From Rothia kristinae NBRC 15354 (lineage in GTDB: Bacteria > Actinomycetota > Actinomycetes > Actinomycetales > Micrococcaceae): a stretch of 64,000 bases of DNA. This document shows positions 36,716 through 50,944 of the stretch, one piece after another. Every line of letters starts with the position of its first letter. The stretch's first letter is position 1. The translations under genes and the position numbers were made by a program. The DNA is taken from positions 1 to 64,000 of the forward strand of contig NZ_BCSM01000006.1 of assembly GCF_001570865.1 (NCBI RefSeq), given 5' to 3'. The notes under the pieces were generated by a model. The model saw only the letters and a program-made list of their open reading frames with translations, had not been told where the DNA came from and searched no databases.

Positions 36716-37174
36716 ATGGAAGACTCCCCCCGCCAGTCCGCCGATCGCCTCACCGCGATGGGGGTGCCGCCCGAGGTGCAGGAGGCGCTGCCCGCGCACG
36801 GCATCGGCACGATGGCCGAGCACATGGGCATCGTCTTCGAGGAGCTCACCGCCGAGCGCGCCGTCGCCCGCTTCCCGGTGGAGCGCAACACCCAGCCCTA
36901 CGGCCTGGTGCACGGCGGGGCGCACGTGGCGCTGGCGGAGACCCTCGGGTCGATGGCCGCCAACGTGTTCGCCGGCCCGGAGAAGATGGCCGTGGGGCTG
37001 GATGTGAACGCGACGCACCAGCGCGGGGCCAGCAGCGGCTGGGTCACCGGCACCTGCACGGCGATCCACCTGGGCCGCACCCTGTGCGTGCACGAGATCG
37101 TGATGACCGACGACGACGGCCGGCGCCTGTCCACCGCCCGGATCACCAATCTGCTGGTTGACCGGAAGGGCTGA
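36716..37174 (+). CDS. hotdog-fold thioesterase (PaaI/MenI-like)
   Basis: Acyl-CoA thioesterase of 152 residues. Start is ATG 36716; AAAGG lies upstream with a long spacer. The hotdog signature is NTQPYGLVHGGAHVALAETLGSMAANVF, where the HGG turn and the glutamate 8 residues on are the catalytic elements of the 4-hydroxybenzoyl-CoA thioesterase (Arthrobacter) type. MAVGLDVNATHQRGASSGWVTGTCTAIHLGRTLCVHEIVMTD completes the fold. Members include 1,4-dihydroxy-2-naphthoyl-CoA hydrolase (MenI) and PaaI; no menaquinone gene lies nearby, so substrate is open. It is divergent from polA and followed by a terminator. Confidence 0.88.
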   Translation: MEDSPRQSADRLTAMGVPPEVQEALPAHGIGTMAEHMGIVFEELTAERAVARFPVERNTQPYGLVHGGAHVALAETLGSMAANVFAGPEKMAVGLDVNATHQRGASSGWVTGTCTAIHLGRTLCVHEIVMTDDDGRRLSTARITNLLVDRKG

Positions 37175-37215
37175 CGAGACGGGCGCCTCCGGGGCGGCCT
37201 CCGGCGGAAGCGGAC

Positions 37216-37251
37216 AGCCCCCGACGCCGCGGGATCGCGGCGTCGGGGGCT
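37216..37251. terminator. bidirectional terminator
   Basis: AGCCCCCGACGCCGCG pairs perfectly with CGCGGCGTCGGGGGCT around a four-base loop between convergent thioesterase and pdtaR genes. Confidence 0.88.
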
Positions 37252-37285
37252 GCTGTGCGCGGGTCACCCCGCCCGGTGCGTGGGC

Positions 37286-37960
37286 TCAGGCGACCTGGGC
37301 GATGATGGTCTCGGCCACCTCGCGCATGGACAGGCGCCGGTCCATGGAGGTCTTCTGGATCCAGCGGAAGGCCTCCGGCTCGGTCAGGCCCATCTTGGTG
37401 ATCAGCAGGGACTTGGCCCGGTCCACGAGCTTGCGGGTCTCGAACTGCTCCTTGAGGTCGGTGACCTCGTGCTCGAGGGCCTTGATCTGATCGTACCGGC
37501 TGATCGCGACCTCGATGGAGGGGATGAGGTCGTTCTCCGTGAACGGCTTGACCACGTAGGCCATCGCCCCGGCCTCGGTGGCCCGGTCCACGAGCTCCTT
37601 CTGGCTGAACGCGGTCAGCAGCACCACGGGGGCGATGCGCTCCTTGGCGATGTGCTCCGCGGCGCTGATCCCGTCCATCTTGGGCATCTTCACGTCCATG
37701 AGCACCACGTCCGGGCGATGCTCCTGGGCCAGGGAGACCGCGTCCTCGCCGTTGTCGGCCTGGGCCACGACGTCGAATCCCCGGGCGGAGAGGATCTCCA
37801 CGATGTCCAGCCGGATCAGGGCCTCGTCCTCGGCGACGACGACGCGGCGCACCGGCCGGTTGGAGTCGGCCCGGGTGGTCTCGGCCGCGGCGGGCTCGGC
37901 CGCGGCGCTGACGTCGATGGTCTCCGCGGAGTCCTGGGGAGTGGAGCTGTTCTCGGACAT
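37286..37960 (-). CDS. pdtaR: ANTAR-domain response regulator, PdtaR type
   Basis: Response regulator of 224 residues that binds RNA when phosphorylated and acts as an antiterminator; the partner kinase is PdtaS. Start is ATG 37960 with AAGGAGA six bases before it. About 55 N-terminal residues are Ser/Ala/Glu-rich. The receiver domain follows (VRRVVVAEDEALIRLDIVEIL, phosphoacceptor in PDVVLMDVKMPKMDG, then VVLLTAFSQKELV and AYVVKPF). The C-terminal ANTAR domain carries LVDRAKSLLITKMGLTEPEAFRWIQKTSMDRRLSMREVAETII. Layout equals Mycobacterium Rv1626. A TAAAAT -10 lies at 38064-38069 inside one arm of a long inverted repeat. No kinase gene is in the window. Confidence 0.92.
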   Translation of the reverse strand: MSENSSTPQDSAETIDVSAAAEPAAAETTRADSNRPVRRVVVAEDEALIRLDIVEILSARGFDVVAQADNGEDAVSLAQEHRPDVVLMDVKMPKMDGISAAEHIAKERIAPVVLLTAFSQKELVDRATEAGAMAYVVKPFTENDLIPSIEVAISRYDQIKALEHEVTDLKEQFETRKLVDRAKSLLITKMGLTEPEAFRWIQKTSMDRRLSMREVAETIIAQVA

Positions 37961-38046
37961 CGGCGGTCTCCTTGGGTGATGCGGACGGTCACGGAAAAAG
38001 GGTGCGGGGTGAGCGCACGCGTCTCGGGAAGGTACCCGGGACGGAC

Positions 38047-38118
38047 AGCGCCTCACCCTCTGCGCATTTTACGCCCACCCGCTCGGACGGCGGGATGGGA
38101 CATGCGCAGAGGGTGAGG
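38047..38118. repeat. 19-bp perfect inverted repeat spanning the pdtaR promoter
   Basis: Arms at 38047-38065 and 38100-38118 are perfectly complementary (CGCCTCACCCTCTGCGCAT on the left). The 34-base loop has a second imperfect stem (CCCACCCGC with GCGGGATGGG). It could be the terminator of the SRPBCC gene, but it also carries the start of the TAAAAT -10 of pdtaR, so a regulatory role is possible. Confidence 0.65.
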
Positions 38119-38169
38119 CGGCGTCGGGTGCGACGGCGGCTCGGGGGCCGTCGTCGCTTTCGAGGCGGC

Positions 38170-38634
38170 TCAGGCGCCGGCGACGGCGGAGGCGAGCTTG
38201 TCCAGGGAGGACTCCAGCTGCTCCTCGCTGACCAGCGGGAAGCCGACCTCGCGGGCGAACTGCGGGTCCACGGCGGACCAGTCGTAGGTCAGGCGCACAT
38301 CGGTGGAGTCGGAGCCGGTGGACTCCAGCTCCCAGACCCACTCCCAGCCGGGGGGCTCGGTGCCCTCGGGGGCGGTCTTCCAGGAGATCAGCTTGTTCTC
38401 GTCGAAGCCGGTCACGTGGTTCTCGGTCTTGTAGTCCCCGCCCATGTGGTCCCCGTGCATGTTCATGCGGAAGACGTCGCCGACCTTCTGGATGCGGTCG
38501 GTCTTGTCGTCGGAGACGATGAACCCGGAGCCGTCCAGCTCCTGGTGCCGCTCGGGGTTGGACAGCACGTCGAAGAGGTCCTTCGCCGGGGCGTCGATGG
38601 TGCGGGTCACCGTGATCGAGGTCTGGTCGGTCAT
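38170..38634 (-). CDS. SRPBCC (START/Bet v 1-like) family protein
   Basis: Soluble ligand-binding-fold protein of 154 residues. Start is ATG 38634 with AAGGAG six bases upstream. The N-terminal SITVTRTIDAPAKDLFDVLSNPERHQELDGSG strand-helix pair and the later DENKLISWKTAPEGTEPPGWEWVWELES and DVRLTYDWSAV strands are typical of polyketide-cyclase/START-type proteins. Many actinobacterial members have no known function, and none is evident here. It is a single gene, ending near a long inverted repeat that probably terminates it. Confidence 0.85.
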   Translation of the reverse strand: MTDQTSITVTRTIDAPAKDLFDVLSNPERHQELDGSGFIVSDDKTDRIQKVGDVFRMNMHGDHMGGDYKTENHVTGFDENKLISWKTAPEGTEPPGWEWVWELESTGSDSTDVRLTYDWSAVDPQFAREVGFPLVSEEQLESSLDKLASAVAGA

Positions 38635-38771
38635 CTCTTGCTCCTTGGGTGAGGGAACAGCGGTCACCATCCACCCTAGTCGGCGGCCGGGAGCGCGGGG
38701 CCGAGTTCGCCCTCAGCCGCAAGACCGCGCGCCTGACCAGCCGCCGACGAGACCGTACAGAGCGGCCGTGG

Positions 38772-38853
38772 TGCCCAAGGTGGGACTCGAACCCACACGT
38801 CCGAAGACACCGCATTTTGAGTGCGGCGCGTCTGCCGATTCCGCCACTTGGGC
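38772..38853 (-). tRNA. tRNA-Leu (anticodon CAA)
   Basis: An 82-base cloverleaf on the minus strand. The 7-bp acceptor stem GCCCAAG pairs with CTTGGGC, with A as discriminator. The anticodon stem CCGCA/TGCGG holds loop CTCAAAA, giving anticodon CAA for UUG codons. A long variable arm (TGTCTTCGGACG) marks a class II tRNA, and the T arm reads GTGGGTTCGAGTCCCAC. CCA is not encoded. Confidence 0.97.
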
Positions 38854-38951
38854 GCGGAAGGGGGCGTCCGCCGGATCGCTGCCCGGCAGGACGCCCCCAC
38901 TGTACACGAGCCCGTCGCCCGGGCCGGTGTCACCGCTGGATCACCGCGGGA

Positions 38952-40421
38952 TCAGTCCCGGTACGGCCCCAGCTTCTCGTGCTCCTCGGGCACGGGAGCG
39001 CCGTTGTCGTCCAGGTCGCCCACGCGGTGGGCGCGGACCATGTTCGTGGATCCGGCCACGCCCATCGGGGAGCCGGCGGTCATCACGATCATCTCGTCCT
39101 TGGTGGCCATGCCCTTGGAGATCAGGTAGCGATCCACCTCGGCGAGCATCTCGTCCGTGGACTGCGCCTTCTGATCCACCACGGCCTGCACGCCCCAGAA
39201 CAGGGCCATGAACGCGGCCACCTTGGGGTCCGGGGTGAAGGCCAGGATCGGCCTGGACGGACGCAGGCGGCACAGGCGCCGGGCGGAGTCGCCGGACTGG
39301 GTGAAGGTGCAGATGAAGTTGACGTCCAGCTGCTGGGCGATGTTCACCGCGGCCAGGGTCACCGCGCCGCCGCGGGTGCGGGGGCTGGAGCCCAGGGCCG
39401 GGACGCGGTCCAGGCCGTGGGCCTCGGTGGACTCCACGATCCGCGCCATCGTCTGGATGGTGATGATCGGGTACTGGCCCACGGAGGTCTCCCCGGAGAG
39501 CATGACCGCGTCCGCGCCGTCCAGGATCGCGTTGGCGCAGTCGGAGGCCTCCGCGCGGGTCGGCATCGGGTTGGAGATCATGGACTCCAGCACCTGGGTC
39601 GCCACGATCACGGGCTTGGCCCAGCGGCGGGCCAGCTCGATCGCGCGCTTCTGGACCAGCGGCACCTCCTCCAGCGGGTACTCCACGCCGAGGTCGCCGC
39701 GGGCGACCATGATGCCGTCGAACTTGTCGATGATGTCCTGGAGGTTGTCCACCGCCTGCGGCTTCTCGATCTTGGCGATGACGGGCAGCTTCAGCCCCTC
39801 CTCCTCCATGATCTCGTGCACGCGGAGGATGTCGTCCCCGGAGCGGACGAAGGACAGGGCGATGATGTCGACGCCGGTGCGCAGCGCCCAGCGCAGGTCC
39901 TTCTCGTCCTTCTCGGTCAGCGCCGGGACGGAGACCGCGGCGTTGGGGATGTTGATGCCCTTGTGGTCGGAGACCTTCCCGCCGATCACGACGCGGGTGG
40001 TCACGGTGGTCGCGGAGACCTCGGTGGCCTCCAGGCGGACCTTGCCGTCGTCGATCAGCAGCAGGTCCCCGGGGCGCACGTCCCCGGGCAGGCCCTTGTA
40101 GGTGGTCCCGCAGATCTCCTTGGTGCCGGGCACGTCCTCGGCGGTGATCTTGAAGATGTCGCCGGGCTCGAGCATCTCGGAGCCGTTGACGAAGGTCTCC
40201 AGGCGGATCTTGGGCCCCTGGATGTCGGCGAGGATCGCGACGTTCTTGTTGAGGTCCTGCGAGGCTCGGCGGACGTTGTTGAAGTTGGCGGTGTGGACAT
40301 CGTGGTCGCCGTGGCTCATGTTCAGGCGAGCGACGTTCAATCCGGCCGAGATGGCCTCGGAGAGCTTGTCGTAGGAGGACAGTGCCGGACCCAGGGTGCA
40401 TACGATCTTTGCGCGTCTCAT
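38952..40421 (-). CDS. pyk: pyruvate kinase
   Basis: Final ATP-forming step of glycolysis, phosphoenolpyruvate to pyruvate. The protein has 489 residues. Start is ATG 40421, the family N-terminus (RRAKIVCTLGPALSSYDKL). TAGAGT lies seven bases before it, so a leaderless mRNA is likely. The active site is intact: VARLNMSHGDHDVH, ILADIQGPKIRLE, LPVIAKIEKPQAVDN with the catalytic lysine, GIMVARGDLGVEYPLEEVPLVQK and ATQVLESMISNPMPTRAEASDCANAILDGADAVMLSGETSVGQYP. The C-terminal allosteric domain is complete. It stands just beside tRNA-Leu. Confidence 0.97.
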   Translation of the reverse strand: MRRAKIVCTLGPALSSYDKLSEAISAGLNVARLNMSHGDHDVHTANFNNVRRASQDLNKNVAILADIQGPKIRLETFVNGSEMLEPGDIFKITAEDVPGTKEICGTTYKGLPGDVRPGDLLLIDDGKVRLEATEVSATTVTTRVVIGGKVSDHKGINIPNAAVSVPALTEKDEKDLRWALRTGVDIIALSFVRSGDDILRVHEIMEEEGLKLPVIAKIEKPQAVDNLQDIIDKFDGIMVARGDLGVEYPLEEVPLVQKRAIELARRWAKPVIVATQVLESMISNPMPTRAEASDCANAILDGADAVMLSGETSVGQYPIITIQTMARIVESTEAHGLDRVPALGSSPRTRGGAVTLAAVNIAQQLDVNFICTFTQSGDSARRLCRLRPSRPILAFTPDPKVAAFMALFWGVQAVVDQKAQSTDEMLAEVDRYLISKGMATKDEMIVMTAGSPMGVAGSTNMVRAHRVGDLDDNGAPVPEEHEKLGPYRD

Positions 40422-40434
40422 GGCTTCCACTCTA
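40422..40434 (-). promoter_or_regulatory. near-leaderless promoter of pyk
   Basis: TAGAGT (minus strand, 40429-40434) lies seven bases before the ATG. GGAAG in between could still act as a weak ribosome site. Confidence 0.5.
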
Positions 40435-40560
40435 GTTCTCGCAAAGCCACATGAACAGTCATCGGCGCCGGGTGAACCCACTGTGTCCGCGTTCAATCCC
40501 ACACATTCCCACACGGCGGGTTAGGCTGAGGGAAGATCCGAGAGACCCCAGGAGGAGAAC

Positions 40561-41112
40561 ATGTCCGGCGCCCTCGTGCTGTACGGCTCCCGCTACGGCT
40601 ACACCCGCACCTACGCCCAGTGGATCGCCGAGGACCTCGAGGGCACCGCCCTGGACCTGGCCTCGGCCACCCCGGAGGACGTCGCCGAGGCCGACGCCGT
40701 CGTGCTGGGCTTCAGCGACTACGCCGGCAAGCTCACCGACGCCGCCGAGGCCGAGCGCCTGGCACCCCACCTGGACGGGCGGGCCCTGGGCTTCTTCACG
40801 GTCTCCTTCTCCGGGACCGTCTCCGCGACCGCCGAGAAGCTGGACGGGCAGCTGGCCAAGAACCTGCCCACCGCCTACGCCCCGCGCCGCGGCACGGTGC
40901 CCACCGGACACTTCCGCGGCGGCATCGACTACTCGCGCCTGTCCCGGACCCACCGCACCGCGATGATGGGGGTGCGCACCTTCCTGAAGGCCAAGCCGGA
41001 CAAGTCCGTCTCCGATCAGCAGATGATCGACTCCTACGGCGGATCCGCGGACTACTCGGACCGGGCCAGCACCGCGGACTTCGTGGCCGCGGTGCGGGCC
41101 CAGCGCGGCTGA
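40561..41112 (+). CDS. flavodoxin domain protein
   Basis: FMN-binding flavodoxin-like protein of 183 residues. Start is ATG 40561 with AGGAGGAG four bases before it. The N-terminal phosphate-binding loop is LVLYGSRYGYTRTYAQWIAEDL, followed by AVVLGFSDYAGKLTDAAEAERLAPHLDGRALGFFTVSFSG, the second and third flavin loops. RRGTVPTGHFRGGIDYSRL near residue 115 resembles the HemG-type (protoporphyrinogen oxidase/menaquinone-dependent) flavodoxins, a possible but unproven function. It is a single gene, divergent from pyk and convergent with gltD. Confidence 0.85.
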   Translation: MSGALVLYGSRYGYTRTYAQWIAEDLEGTALDLASATPEDVAEADAVVLGFSDYAGKLTDAAEAERLAPHLDGRALGFFTVSFSGTVSATAEKLDGQLAKNLPTAYAPRRGTVPTGHFRGGIDYSRLSRTHRTAMMGVRTFLKAKPDKSVSDQQMIDSYGGSADYSDRASTADFVAAVRAQRG

Positions 41113-41233
41113 CCCGGACGGAGCGCCCCAGACGGAGAGACCCGGCCGGAGCGACGCCGCGCGGCCCGACGCGGCGGGGGCAGACCCATCGCGTCTGACC
41201 CACCGCGCCCAGCCCCCCCCCCGCGCCGTCGGC

Positions 41234-42686
41234 TCAGAGCAGGTCGATCGGCCGGTCGCTGGGCCGCACCGGCTCCGGCAGCGCCGTCGCACCCAGCAGG
41301 TGCCGCTCCACCGCCGCCGCGCAGGCCCGCCCCTCGGCGATGGCCCACACCACCAGGGACTGGCCGCGCCCGGCGTCGCCGCAGGAGAACACCCCGTCCA
41401 CCGCGGTCATGTACCGCTCATCCCGGGCCACGTTGGTGCGCGAATCCAGCGGCGCCCCCAGCTGCTCGGTGATCGCCTCGGAATCCTGGCCGGTGAAGCC
41501 CAGGGCCAGGAACACCAGGTCCGCGGGGATCACGTGCTCGGTGCCCGCCTTGGGCACCCGCTTGCCGTCCTCGCGGTACTCGGTCTCGGCCACCCGGATC
41601 CCGGTCAGCTTCCCGTCCTCGCCCACGAACTCCACCGTGGAGGCCAGGTAGTTCCGGCGCCCGCCCTCCTCGTGGGAGCTGGCCACCTCGAAGAGGTTCG
41701 GGAACATCGGCCACGGCTCGTGCTCGGCCCGCTCCTCCGGGGGCTTGCGCCCGATCGCCAGGGTCGTCACCGAGGCCGCGCCCTGCCGGTGGGCGGTGCC
41801 GATGCAGTCGGCACCGGTGTCCCCGCCGCCCAGGACCACCACGTGCTTGCCGGCCGCGTCGATCGCCTCGGGCACCTCGTCGCCTGCCTGCGCCCGGTTG
41901 GAGGCCACCAGGTAGTCCATCGCGAAGTGCACCCCGGAAAGCTCCCGCCCCGGGATCGGCAGATCCCGCGGCTTGGTCGCCCCGGTGGCCACCACCACGG
42001 CGTCGTAGCGGCGGCGCAGCTGATCCCAGGTGATGTCCCGGCCGATCTCCACGCCGGGCCGGAACCGGGTGCCCTCGGCCTCCATGACCCGCAGGCGCCG
42101 CTCGATGACCTCCTTCTCCAGCTTGAAGTCCGGGATGCCGTAGCGCAGCAGGCCGCCGATGCGGTCCTCCCGCTCGTACACCGCGACGGTGAACCCGGCC
42201 TGGGTCAGCTGCTGGGCGGCGGCCAGCCCCGCCGGCCCGGAGCCGACGACGGCGACCGTGCGGTCCACGAGCCGCTCCGGCACCTGCGGGGTGATCACGT
42301 GCTCCTCGAACGCGGACTCCCCGATGCTGTATTCCACCTGCTTGATGGTCACCGGCGGCTGGTTGATCCCCAGCACGCAGGAGGCCTCGCAGGGGGCCGG
42401 GCAGACCCGCCCGGTGAACTCCGGGAAGTTGTTGGTCGCGTGCATCCGGTCCACGGCCTCGCGGGTCAGCCCCCGCCAGGTGAGGTCGTTCCACTCCGGG
42501 ATGAGGTTGCCCAGCGGGCAGCCCTGGTGGCAGAAGGGCACGCCGCAGTCCATGCAGCGGGAGGCCTGCTCCTTGAGCACGGCCGAGTCCTGCTCGACCT
42601 GCACCTCCTTCCAGTCCCGGATGCGCACCGGGACCGGGCGCTTGGGCCGGTCCTGACGCTGGGTGTGCTTCAGGAAGCCGCGGGGG

Positions 42687-42694
<8 letters not shown>
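41234..42694 (-). CDS. gltD: glutamate synthase (NADPH) small subunit
   Basis: Flavoprotein that feeds NADPH electrons to the large subunit during nitrogen assimilation; 486 residues. Start is GTG 42694, overlapping the gltB stop by 8 bp, so translation is coupled. The N-terminal cysteine pairs [23 protein letters not shown] (about 47-70) and [21 protein letters not shown] bind 4Fe-4S clusters. FAD motif [47 protein letters not shown] and NADPH motif [22 protein letters not shown] follow. The end [31 protein letters not shown] is typical. Complete. Confidence 0.97.
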
Positions 42695-47324
<4,630 letters not shown>

Positions 47325-47625
47325 GGTCGCGGACTCCTCCCGGTCGGGGCCACCGTGGAGTCGGGTGCGCCGACCCGGACCCTCGAGGTGAGATCCTCGG
47401 GCGAGGAGGCGGCGGGCCCTGGGGGAACCGGGCCCGCGCGGACGCGCCGGCGCGATCTCTTCCGAACCAGTGTCTCCACGGTGGCCGCGTCGTTGCAGCG
47501 TGGACGAGGCTCGTCCGCTCGTATCCCGTCCGGCCGGATGCGGCGGCGGGGAGGGTCGAGTGGGCCGTGCGGCGCCGGTGGGGCGCACTGGACGACCGAT
47601 TCTCCTCAGGTGATGTGATGCAAAA
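47325..47625 (-). promoter_or_regulatory. upstream region of gltBD
   Basis: About 300 bp between lgt and gltB with no credible gene. It must hold the gltBD promoter. The left part is GC-rich leader with a ribosome site before gltB; the right end, near 47610-47630, has the only AT-rich patch (TTTTGCATCACATCA on the minus strand). No convincing -35/-10 pair or known operator was identified. Confidence 0.35.
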
Positions 47626-48513
47626 CTACCGCGGGTCCCCGGCGTTCTCCAAAGTGTGACCCTGCGTTCCAGCATCCGGACGCTCCTCCGAGTCCCGGGG
47701 ACGGCGCCCGAACACCCCCAGCATGATCAGCCCGAGGACCACCAGCAGCCCGGCGGTCCACACGTGGATGCGCAGCCCCAGCAGCTCCTGGGAGTGGTCG
47801 ATGCGCAGGAACAGCTCGATCATCAGCCGACCGAAGCCGTAGTAGGCCACGTAGGCCCAGAAGGTCTGGCCCAGCTTCAGCAGCCCGCGGCGGGAGATCC
47901 ACAGCAGCAGCAGCGCCCCGAGCACGTCCCAGAGGGATTCGTAGAGGAACGTCGGGTGGAACAGGGTGCCCGGCGGGTACTGGTGCGGGAAGTTGTAGCT
48001 GGTGGGGTCGATCTCCAGGCCCCACGGCAGGGTCGTCGGCTTGCCGAACAGCTCCTGGTTGAACCAGTTGCCCCAGCGGCCGATGCCCTGGGCCAGCAGG
48101 ATCCCGGGGGCCGCGGCGTCGGCGAACTTGGTCAGGGACAGCCCCAGGCGCCGGCAGGCGATCCAGGCGCCCAGCGCCCCGCAGGAGATCGCCCCCATGA
48201 TGCCGATGCCGCCCTCCCAGATCTTCAGGGCATCCCACGGGTTCCGGCCGGGCCCGAAGTAGTCCTCGGGCGCGGTGATCAGCACGTGGTACAGCCGGGC
48301 CCCGACCAGCCCGAGGGGGATCGCGACGTAGGCGATGTCCCAGAGGGTGTCCGGGTCCTCCCCTGCCGCGGCCCAGCGCCGGGAGGTCAGCCACAGGCAC
48401 ACGACGATGCCCAGCAGGATGCACAGCGCGTAGGCGTGGATCGTCAGCGGGCCGAGGTGGAAGGCGCTCCAGGACGGCGACGGGATGGCCGCCAGCACGG
48501 CGAGCGGGCTCAC
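47626..48513 (-). CDS. lgt: prolipoprotein diacylglyceryl transferase
   Basis: Membrane enzyme that moves diacylglycerol from phosphatidylglycerol to the lipobox cysteine of prolipoproteins; 295 residues. Start is GTG 48513, which overlaps the trpA stop (GTGA). Seven membrane segments are expected; visible family stretches are [24 protein letters not shown], the [25 protein letters not shown] loop, and the signature [32 protein letters not shown], then [20 protein letters not shown]. The charged C-terminal tail is short. The overlap ties its translation to the trp operon, a gene order often seen in actinobacteria. Confidence 0.95.
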   Translation of the reverse strand: MSPLAVLAAIPSPSWSAFHLGPLTIHAYALCILLGIVVCLWLTSRRWAAAGEDPDTLWDIAYVAIPLGLVGARLYHVLITAPEDYFGPGRNPWDALKIWEGGIGIMGAISCGALGAWIACRRLGLSLTKFADAAAPGILLAQGIGRWGNWFNQELFGKPTTLPWGLEIDPTSYNFPHQYPPGTLFHPTFLYESLWDVLGALLLLWISRRGLLKLGQTFWAYVAYYGFGRLMIELFLRIDHSQELLGLRIHVWTAGLLVVLGLIMLGVFGRRPRDSEERPDAGTQGHTLENAGDPR

Positions 48514-49478
48514 AGGCGGGACTCCCCGGACGGGACCCGCGGATCCCGCGGAGCGGTGCTGGGGGCGGGCTCGGCCGCGTCGTCCCCGGAGGGCTCGCGC
48601 CCGGCCAGCTGCCGGGTCAGCGCCCCGACGGCCTCGGGGCCACCCTCGCCCAGGGCCCGCACCAGGGCGGTGCCGACGATGACGCCGTCGGCGTAGGCCC
48701 CGATCTGCTCGACGTGCTCCCGACGCGAGACGCCCAGGCCCACGCACACCGCGGGCGCCCCGGCGGCGCGCAGGTCCGCCACGAGCTTCTCGGCGGCGTC
48801 GGAGACCTTCTCCCTGGCCCCGGTCACGCCCATCACCGAGACAGCGTAGACGAAGCCGCTGGAGGCCCGGGAGATCATCTCCAGGCGCTGGGCGGTGGAA
48901 GAGGGAGCGGCCAGGAAGATCCGGTCCAGCCCGTGCGCGGCACTGGCCGCGAACCACTGCTCGGCCTCCTCCGGGACCAGGTCCGGGGTGATGATCCCCG
49001 CTCCCCCGGCCTCGGTCAGCTCCCGGGCGAAGCGGTCCACGCCGCGGCGCAGCACCGGGTTGATGTAGGTCATCACCACGACGACGGCGTCCGTGGCCGC
49101 GGTGATCTCCCGGACCGCGCGGAACAGCTCGTCCACCCGGAAGCCGCGGGCCAGGGCCATCGCGGTGGCCTCCTGGATCACGGGCCCGTCCATGACGGGG
49201 TCCGAGTACGGCACGCCGAGTTCGATGATGTCCGCCCCGGATCGGCCCAGCTCGATGGCCGCGGCGATGGACTCCTCCGTGCTGGGGTAGCCCACGGGCA
49301 GGTACCCGATGAGGGCGGGTCGGCCCTGCTCGCGGCAGGCCGCCAGGCGCTCGGCCAGCCGGGAGTGCTCGGGGGCCGGCGGGAACTCGGTGGGCAGCCG
49401 GATCCCGCGGGGTGCGGCCTGCTCTGCCCCTTCCGGTGCGGCCTCGGCGCGGCGGGCTGCGGTCGGGTCGGTGCTCAT
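48510..49478 (-). CDS. trpA: tryptophan synthase alpha subunit
   Basis: Cleaves indole-3-glycerol phosphate to indole and glyceraldehyde 3-phosphate; indole is passed to TrpB. The protein has 322 residues, long for TrpA because of an Ala-rich N-terminal extension of about 50 residues before [28 protein letters not shown]. The catalytic glutamate and aspartate stand in [24 protein letters not shown]; later [47 protein letters not shown] and [17 protein letters not shown] complete the barrel. ATG 49478 overlaps the trpB stop (ATGA), and its own stop overlaps lgt. Confidence 0.96.
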   Translation of the reverse strand: MSTDPTAARRAEAAPEGAEQAAPRGIRLPTEFPPAPEHSRLAERLAACREQGRPALIGYLPVGYPSTEESIAAAIELGRSGADIIELGVPYSDPVMDGPVIQEATAMALARGFRVDELFRAVREITAATDAVVVVMTYINPVLRRGVDRFARELTEAGGAGIITPDLVPEEAEQWFAASAAHGLDRIFLAAPSSTAQRLEMISRASSGFVYAVSVMGVTGAREKVSDAAEKLVADLRAAGAPAVCVGLGVSRREHVEQIGAYADGVIVGTALVRALGEGGPEAVGALTRQLAGREPSGDDAAEPAPSTAPRDPRVPSGESRL

Positions 49479-50944
49479 CGCTGCATCCCTTCGGCGGTGT
49501 CCTCGTGCTGGTCGGTGGGCAGCTGCTCGACGGCCTGCGGGTCCGCGGCGTGCACGGCGTCGGTCTGGGTCTGCGTGCCCGCCCCGTGCAGCTGGGAGCT
49601 GGGCTCGGCCTCGCCCAGCCCGAACCAGCGCACCGCGGTGTCCATGTCCTTGTCCCCGCGTCCGGACAGGCACACGACCATGACCTTCTCCCGCGCCGCC
49701 TCCGGGTCCTCGGCCTTCCACTGCTCGATCACCCGCAGCGCCCCGGCCAGGGCGTGGGCGGATTCCACCGCGGGGATGATGCCCTCGGTGCAGCACAGCA
49801 GGCGCAGGGCGTCCATGGCCTCGGTGTCCGTGACCGGCTGGTAGGAGACCCGCCCGATGTCGGCCAGGTGCGCGTGCTCCGGGCCCACCCCCGGGTAGTC
49901 CAGGCCCGCGGAGATGGAGTGGGACTCGATGGTCTGCCCGTCCTCGTCCTGCATCAGGTACGTCATCGCCCCGTGCAGCATCCCCGGGCGCCCCAGGGTG
50001 ATGGTCGCGGCGTGGCGACCGGTCTCCACCCCGTCTCCGCCGGCCTCGAAGCCGTACAGGTCCACGGGGTCATCCAGGAAGGCGTGGAAGATGCCGATCG
50101 CGTTGGAGCCGCCGCCCACGCAGGCCGCGACGGCGTCGGGCAGGGCGCCGGTGGCCTCGCGCACCTGGGCGCGGGCCTCGGTGCCGATCGCGTCGTGGAA
50201 GTACCGGACCATGGCCGGGAACGGGTGGGCGCCGGCGGCGGTGCCCAGCAGGTAGTGGGTCGTGTCCACATGGGCCACCCAGTCCCGCAGGGCCTCGTTG
50301 ATCGCGTCCTTCAGGGTGCGCGAGCCGGTCTGCACCGCGACCACCCGGGCCCCGAGCAGCTGCATGCGCGCCACGTTCAGGGCCTGGCGCCGGGTGTCCT
50401 CCTCGCCCATGTAGATCACGCACTCCATGCCGAAGTACGCCGCTGCGGTCGCCGTGGCCACGCCGTGCTGGCCGGCGCCGGTCTCCGCGATGAGGCGGGT
50501 CTTGCCCATGCGCCGGGCCAGCAGGGCCTGACCCATGACGTTGTTGATCTTGTGGGAGCCGGTGTGGTTCAGGTCCTCGCGCTTGAGGAATATCCGGGCG
50601 CCGGCCCGTTCGCTGAGGCGTGCGGCCTCGGTGAGCAGGGAGGGGCGGTTGGAGTACTCGCGGGAGAGTCGCTGGAACTCCTCGGCGAAGGCCGGATCCG
50701 CCTTGGCCTTCTCGAAGGTCTCCTCCAGCTCGTCCATCGCCCGGATCAGCGATTCGGCCATCCACCGGCCGCCGTAGCGCCCGAAGTACGGCCCCGGGGC
50801 ATCGCGCAGGGAGTGCGCGCCCGCGGAGCCGTCGGGGCGGTCCCCGGCGAGGAAGGCCTCGGCCAGCCCGGCATCCCCGGCGTCCCGGGCTCCGGGGTCC
50901 TGGGGGGTTGCCGTGCTGGCGCCGTCGCGCGGCTGCTCGCTCAT
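49475..50944 (-). CDS. trpB: tryptophan synthase beta subunit
   Basis: PLP enzyme that joins indole and serine to tryptophan; 489 residues. Start is ATG 50944, overlapping the trpC stop (ATGA). After an extension of about 50 residues, the core starts at [25 protein letters not shown]. The PLP lysine is in [58 protein letters not shown], the phosphate loop [18 protein letters not shown] and the [10 protein letters not shown] end motif are intact. The C-terminus runs about 45 residues past that motif with low complexity, which is unusual but harmless. Confidence 0.97.
   Translation of the reverse strand: MSEQPRDGASTATPQDPGARDAGDAGLAEAFLAGDRPDGSAGAHSLRDAPGPYFGRYGGRWMAESLIRAMDELEETFEKAKADPAFAEEFQRLSREYSNRPSLLTEAARLSERAGARIFLKREDLNHTGSHKINNVMGQALLARRMGKTRLIAETGAGQHGVATATAAAYFGMECVIYMGEEDTRRQALNVARMQLLGARVVAVQTGSRTLKDAINEALRDWVAHVDTTHYLLGTAAGAHPFPAMVRYFHDAIGTEARAQVREATGALPDAVAACVGGGSNAIGIFHAFLDDPVDLYGFEAGGDGVETGRHAATITLGRPGMLHGAMTYLMQDEDGQTIESHSISAGLDYPGVGPEHAHLADIGRVSYQPVTDTEAMDALRLLCCTEGIIPAVESAHALAGALRVIEQWKAEDPEAAREKVMVVCLSGRGDKDMDTAVRWFGLGEAEPSSQLHGAGTQTQTDAVHAADPQAVEQLPTDQHEDTAEGMQR

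Noticed and set aside
41190-41233. Terminator between the flavodoxin gene and gltD
   Set aside because: Only a C-rich run and scattered GC pairs; no convincing hairpin was found.
49309-49480. The roughly 50-residue N-terminal extension of TrpA as a separate small gene
   Set aside because: It is in frame with trpA, the ATG overlaps the trpB stop in the same ATGA pattern as the other junctions, and no internal ribosome site is evident.
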